Positions 60,326 through 64,000 of a stretch of DNA of 64,000 nucleotides are shown piece after piece. Origin of the DNA: Leptospiraceae bacterium. GTDB taxonomy: Bacteria > Spirochaetota > Leptospiria > Leptospirales > Leptospiraceae. How positions within the stretch are numbered: position 1 is the first letter of the stretch; each line of letters opens with the position of its first letter. The notes under the pieces are model-generated. The model did no database searches, was not told the origin of the DNA, and was given only the letters and a program-made list of their open reading frames with translations. The stretch lies in assembly GCA_024233865.1 (NCBI GenBank), contig JACKPA010000001.1, forward strand, positions 310,001 to 374,000. The letters run 5' to 3'. A program made the position numbers and the translations under genes.

Positions 60326-60469
60326 TTAGTTTAATTTATAAAAACCATCAACTTGTAATATATTAAATCTCTACCATTATTTAGACCATGGTAGAACCAA
60401 TAAGAATAGATAATAAATCCTCCATAATTTCCAAGTTTTGATATTATATCTATTTTTAGCAACGAAATT

Positions 60470-61081
60470 TTATAATTCACTCATTGCAAAATTTAAATCT
60501 ATTCTTTCCGAATTTTCATCTAGTTCGTCAGACTTGAATCGAGATTGAATCATTTCATTTACATTACCAAAATAGTATCTATCATTCCTAAATACTTTGG
60601 ATAATTTATATAAAATGGTCTCTTCTTCCGAACTTAGTCTCCGTTCTAACATCAAGTTAAACAAAATTAAAAAACCAAGTGCTGACAAAGCCTTTTTTTC
60701 CGAAGAAGCATAGGTATGATATTCATTAAATTTTACAAATTTAAAAGTAGGAATCAAAGAAGCCAAAAGCTCAATAACACCATTGGGAGTCTCTTCCGTA
60801 AAGTTTTGAACATACCATTTTAGGAGAGCGTAAGCCTTCTCATTTCCAATATCTATTAAGATATAAATGATTCCAACCATTAAATTTGGTTTCTCATCCC
60901 AAATTTTTGCGTTTGCTATGGCTTCATTTATTAAATTTTTAAAAACAAACCACATTTCAATTTCGTTACTAAGAGCCTTTTCTTTAAATTCATCTAACAA
61001 CAACTGAAAACGATAAGGAGTGTCCACTTGTTCTAATTGTTTTAGATACTCATTTACTTGATCTTTTGAATAATTCCCCAT
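60470..61081 (-). CDS. Hypothetical protein co-encoded with FlaA
   Basis: A 203-residue acidic, helical, probably cytoplasmic protein with no recognised family. Features are LKQLEQVDTPYRFQLLLDEF, PNLMVGIIYILIDIG and LMLERRLSSEEETILYKLSK. It starts one base after the FlaA-type gene stop, so the two are translationally coupled. It may assist flagellar sheath production or belong to the same regulon, which is inference from the arrangement. Confidence 0.65.
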   Translation of the reverse strand: MGNYSKDQVNEYLKQLEQVDTPYRFQLLLDEFKEKALSNEIEMWFVFKNLINEAIANAKIWDEKPNLMVGIIYILIDIGNEKAYALLKWYVQNFTEETPNGVIELLASLIPTFKFVKFNEYHTYASSEKKALSALGFLILFNLMLERRLSSEEETILYKLSKVFRNDRYYFGNVNEMIQSRFKSDELDENSERIDLNFAMSEL

Positions 61082-61082
61082 T

Positions 61083-61793
61083 TTACTTCACTAACTCTTG
61101 TATTTTAGCTTGGTTGATTTTATACTTTTTTCTAACTTTAACACTTATATCATCAATAACTACTAATTTTTCTTTCTCTTTATTAATATTTTTAGGTGGT
61201 TCATAAAAAAAACCTAAAAATTGTGATTTTATATCCTTATTTATAACCCAATCGTTTTGATCTATTTTCCCTTCAATGGGAACTAAAACACTTTTCCACC
61301 CTTTAAAATCCAGTCTAACTATGATAATTTTATGTTGTATACCATGAGTGTCCACTAAAAATAAAAAAATATTTCCTCCGGTATTATTGGAGTAGATTTG
61401 AAACTCAAAATTTTCGATATATCCTTCTATTTCATAAGGTTTTTTCCATTGAACATGAAAAGAACTCGCCTCATCCAAAATTCGAATCATAAAACTGGAT
61501 TCTGATATTTTTAAGGGAGATGTTAAAAATTTACTGATCCGATATTCCGGTAAAATATCATCTTTGCTAAAAACTTTAATCTTATTTAGATCAAAATTTT
61601 CAAAATTCTCTACAATTTTTTCTTGGACAATAGACTTACTATCTTGCAAGGGCTGTGAAAAGGTAGAAATAGAAAAAAAAAACAAGAACATAAATGTACA
61701 AAATACTCTAAAGGTAATTTTAAACCAGTATTGGAAGCTAAAATAAAAATTATGAAATAAAAATATGATTATCTTTTTGTCTATCCTTGACAT
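61083..61793 (-). CDS. FlaA-type flagellar filament sheath protein
   Basis: A 236-residue exported protein resembling spirochaetal FlaA sheath proteins, in particular the FlaA2 type. A hydrophobic signal segment (FMFLFFFSISTFSQ) precedes a mature part beginning VENFENFDLNKIKVFSKDDI. PYEIEGYIENFEFQIYSNNT, a VDTHG loop, LDFKGWKSVLVPI and VVIDDISVKVRKKY follow. FlaA coats the periplasmic flagella. The start at 61793 gives a long N-terminus before the signal; a start nearer the hydrophobic core is possible. It is divergent from the OmpL47-like gene 62 bases away. Confidence 0.75.
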   Translation of the reverse strand: MSRIDKKIIIFLFHNFYFSFQYWFKITFRVFCTFMFLFFFSISTFSQPLQDSKSIVQEKIVENFENFDLNKIKVFSKDDILPEYRISKFLTSPLKISESSFMIRILDEASSFHVQWKKPYEIEGYIENFEFQIYSNNTGGNIFLFLVDTHGIQHKIIIVRLDFKGWKSVLVPIEGKIDQNDWVINKDIKSQFLGFFYEPPKNINKEKEKLVVIDDISVKVRKKYKINQAKIQELVK

Positions 61794-61855
61794 TGTTATT
61801 GTTACTTTAATTCTTGGTAAGAATAAGTAAACAATATTACTCGTGGAGAAAATTT

Positions 61856-62896
61856 ATGATAGTATCTAATAAAATGAAATTCATCATAGTTTTAATAGTT
61901 TTTAGTGTTTCACTGATAGCTCAATCTAACAGGAAACCGGTTCCAAATCCAAAATTAGACAAGGCAAAAGAAGCGCTTGATTCTCTTGGATTACCTGGGG
62001 GTGAAAAAACCGCTCAATCAACACCAGGGGCGGAAGCTACTAAAGCAGCACCAAGTGCAGAAAGTGAAGGCACTGTGATTTATGTAAATGCGGGAACGTT
62101 TTTTGAGATTTCATCTGCTGATGATGCAACGAATGTTGATTATATAGAATATAAAATCAACAATGGAGAATTTCAAAAATATTCAAACCCAATCAATATA
62201 GCACAAGAAGGTAAGCAAACTATAATTTATAGAGCGGTTGACAAAGTAGGAAATAAAGAAACAGCTAAATTATTAACCGTAGTAGTGGATAACACACCAC
62301 CAACGGTAAAAATGATACCTTCAGAAGTCCCTTATTCAAGAGATAAAGTTCAATATGTTAATAACAGAACAACTTACACAATTGCAGCAGAAGATAATAG
62401 TTCTGGAGTTAAAAAAATAGAGTATTTTATAGATGATGCTCCAAAACAAAAATACACCAATGGAAACCCTATTAAGTTAGAAACTCCTGGCGCTCATATT
62501 ATTTCTTATTATGCAACGGATAATTCCGGAAACGTAACTCCTGAATATGGAAAGATGTTAGTAAATGTTGATGTAAACAGACCAACCATTAAAATAGTGG
62601 AGTCTTCTCCTTATGTTGTGATTGGTGGAAAAAACTACGCTAAAAAAGATACCAGCTTTGCAGTAAAAGCTTTTGATAACGAAAGCGGCATTAGCCAAGT
62701 TCTGGTAAAAGTTGACGGTGCATCTGATTTCGCACCTTACGCGGAACCAATTGTATTTACTGCACAAGGTGAGCACACTATTGAGGCAAAAGCTATTGAT
62801 AACGTTGGAAATGAAAGCGAAATCGTTAGTATGACTGTTTTAACCGATGTAAACCCTCCAAATACAACCATTAGAGCTATTTCTAAAGAAGATTAA
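61856..62896 (+). CDS. OmpL47-type beta-repeat surface protein
   Basis: A 346-residue exported protein. The signal peptide is FIIVLIVFSVSLIAQ, followed by a Pro/Ala-rich linker. Three repeats of about 85 residues come next, each with a pattern like VDYIEYKINNGEFQKYSNPI and YRAVDKVGNKETAKLLTVVV, joined by VDNTPPTVK. This is the OmpL47 beta-barrel/Ig-like repeat of leptospiral outer-surface proteins. It may bind host or matrix molecules. The ATG at 61856 has a GGAG site at 7 bases and is preferred over the earlier one at 61814. Confidence 0.85.
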   Translation: MIVSNKMKFIIVLIVFSVSLIAQSNRKPVPNPKLDKAKEALDSLGLPGGEKTAQSTPGAEATKAAPSAESEGTVIYVNAGTFFEISSADDATNVDYIEYKINNGEFQKYSNPINIAQEGKQTIIYRAVDKVGNKETAKLLTVVVDNTPPTVKMIPSEVPYSRDKVQYVNNRTTYTIAAEDNSSGVKKIEYFIDDAPKQKYTNGNPIKLETPGAHIISYYATDNSGNVTPEYGKMLVNVDVNRPTIKIVESSPYVVIGGKNYAKKDTSFAVKAFDNESGISQVLVKVDGASDFAPYAEPIVFTAQGEHTIEAKAIDNVGNESEIVSMTVLTDVNPPNTTIRAISKED

Positions 62897-62972
62897 TTTT
62901 TTTAAAAAAAAAACGAAAAAAATTTAATTTTTTAGGATCCGTTTTTACACTTTTATACCCATTATTATTATA

Positions 62973-63707
62973 ATGGGTATTCTAAAATTTTACTTTAGTT
63001 TTTTAATAGATTTCTTCTTTCCGATAAGTTGCGTTTTTTGCGAGCGATTGGATATTCTATCCCGAAAAATAGGTATTTGTAAAAAATGTTACCATGGCTT
63101 CCCAAAAGAAGCGGAAGAAAACGGTTTGTGTGAGATTTGTAAAACTCCTCTTTCGGAAGAAACCTGCGATTATTGCAATTCCAGAAATATTTTTTTTTCC
63201 GAGCTGATTTTTCTTAGGCTTAGAGAAAAGATAGAAAAAGAGCTTATCCAGAATATCAAATTCCATAACAAGCCTTATTTGAGTTTGTATTTTAGAATTG
63301 GTCTTCGGAAAAAAATTCGAAATTGGAGAAAAAAACAATACCAGGCAATTGTATATATTTCTTCCAATAAAAAAACTCTGAAAAAGCGACCTATACACCC
63401 GTGTAAGCATATAATTGATTATTTAACAAAACTATTTGGCATCCGGGCTATAAATCCTTTTCAAAAAGTATCTAGTCAATTACAGTCCGGCAAGTCTTAT
63501 CGAGATAGATTTGTTCACGCTGCTTCAGCTTTTCAAATTCGGAAAAAATATGAAAATAAGCTAAAAGGAAAGTATTTGCTTGTGGATGATGTTTTTACTA
63601 CCGGAGCTACGATAAATGAATTAGCAAAGATACTACTAATGAATGGCTCCGAATCTGTTGACGTTTTAGTGATGACCAAGGGAAAGCAAACAACAAGTAA
63701 TCACTAG
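62973..63707 (+). CDS. ComF-family phosphoribosyltransferase-like protein
   Basis: A 244-residue protein with an N-terminal zinc finger (CVFCERL...CKKC, CEICKTPL...CDYC) and a C-terminal type I phosphoribosyltransferase domain with YLLVDDVFTTGATINELA (PRPP loop). ComF/GntX proteins support DNA uptake or recombination in some bacteria, but the exact reaction is unknown. A hydrophobic run (YFSFLIDFFFPIS) at the N-terminus is usual in this family. An A/T-rich region with runs of A and T precedes it. The distance to the next gene suggests a common transcript. Confidence 0.85.
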   Translation: MGILKFYFSFLIDFFFPISCVFCERLDILSRKIGICKKCYHGFPKEAEENGLCEICKTPLSEETCDYCNSRNIFFSELIFLRLREKIEKELIQNIKFHNKPYLSLYFRIGLRKKIRNWRKKQYQAIVYISSNKKTLKKRPIHPCKHIIDYLTKLFGIRAINPFQKVSSQLQSGKSYRDRFVHAASAFQIRKKYENKLKGKYLLVDDVFTTGATINELAKILLMNGSESVDVLVMTKGKQTTSNH

Positions 63708-63755
63708 CCATAAACAAGTTGACAATTGTTACAAAGATTAGTAGAAGTTGAATCT

Positions 63756-64000
63756 ATGATTCGTAATTATTTTATATTTATTGTATTTTTTTCCGTTCAT
63801 TTGGCTGGCTCATCTTCTCTTAATGCTGAGAAAATAAGCTTGCAAGGAATTATTCAAAACGGAACTACCGGAAACCTTGGCACTGCAGAATCCGCAAAAC
63901 TAATAATCTTACAAGATGGAATGAGAGAAGTTGCAAACTTACAAAGCTTACAAGGAAAATTTTCTTTCCAAGGTGTAGATGTTCCCAACCAAGCACCTCT
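63756..64000 (+). CDS. N-terminal part of an exported hypothetical protein (partial)
   Basis: ATG at 63756 opens a frame to the window end. It encodes a signal peptide (YFIFIVFFSVHLAGSSSLNA) and a mature part beginning EKISLQGIIQNGTTGNLGTA, then LIILQDGMREVANLQSL. The start resembles leptospiral exported proteins with carboxypeptidase-regulatory-like beta domains (GIIQNGTTGN). The remainder lies outside the window. It follows the comF-type gene by 48 bases. Confidence 0.7.
   Translation, partial: MIRNYFIFIVFFSVHLAGSSSLNAEKISLQGIIQNGTTGNLGTAESAKLIILQDGMREVANLQSLQGKFSFQGVDVPNQAP

Overview
The window is a low-GC bacterial chromosome segment that looks like a spirochaete of the Leptospirales (Leptospira, Leptonema or Turneriella relatives). 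The evidence is a FlaA-type periplasmic flagellar sheath protein (61083-61793), an OmpL47-type repeat protein (61856-62896), a FecR-domain protein in an operon with a membrane adenylate cyclase (40768-46146), putative-Ig lipoproteins with leptospiral-type lipoboxes (15860-16525, 37371-39671), and a tandem DUF2141 lipoprotein cluster. This is inference from gene content. There is no rRNA or other marker in the window to fix the species.

Layout. Positions 1-15100 are an accessory and defence-like region: a DUF4143 ATPase behind twin palindromes, a truncated haemoglobin, a 7TMR-DISM histidine kinase, decayed toxin-antitoxin and XisH genes, and a Type IIG-like restriction-modification fusion followed by a DUF4365 gene and a partner. 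Next come a small two-gene cassette and a large unknown membrane-anchored protein. Positions 15100-21720 mix two unrelated decayed IS91-family transposases, an integrase tail, a lipoprotein, a pentapeptide-repeat protein, an AbrB/PIN toxin-antitoxin pair and copies of a 132-bp interspersed repeat. Positions 21726-34370 are mostly core genes (Kv-type channel, SMP-30-like protein, mfd, hemB, AEC transporter, a GrsA/Tes-like radical SAM enzyme coupled to an AAA-ATPase/nuclease, and a glutamate-type symporter). Positions 34400-37300 are a second graveyard of remnants. Positions 37371-46146 hold an Ig/RCC1 lipoprotein, a Uma2-family protein and the adenylate cyclase-FecR-DUF5683 operon, with fecR split by a complete IS1595-like element. 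Positions 46264-57633 hold a molybdopterin oxidoreductase, an Ntn hydrolase with four DUF2141 proteins, an AAA-ATPase/PDDEXK protein, a LytTR regulator, coaC and a CorC/HlyC-type protein. Positions 57695-64000 are leptospiral-type envelope and flagellar genes and a comF-type gene.

The strongest observations concern small mobile sequences. (1) A 36-38 bp palindromic element appears to sit in frame inside two unrelated protein-coding genes and is read in a different frame in each (21020-21057, 53157-53194). (2) A MITE with 13-bp inverted ends and 5-bp target duplications is present twice (36670-36812, 49045-49197). (3) An IS1595-like element (43462-44493) with a perfect 8-bp target duplication interrupts fecR, and removing it restores one continuous frame. 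(4) A 132-bp repeat family is scattered through the accessory parts. (5) Many 40-100 bp fragments of neighbouring genes are copied elsewhere in the window. Together these suggest a genome remodelled by several classes of small mobile DNA and short segmental duplication. No tRNA, rRNA or CRISPR array was recognised.
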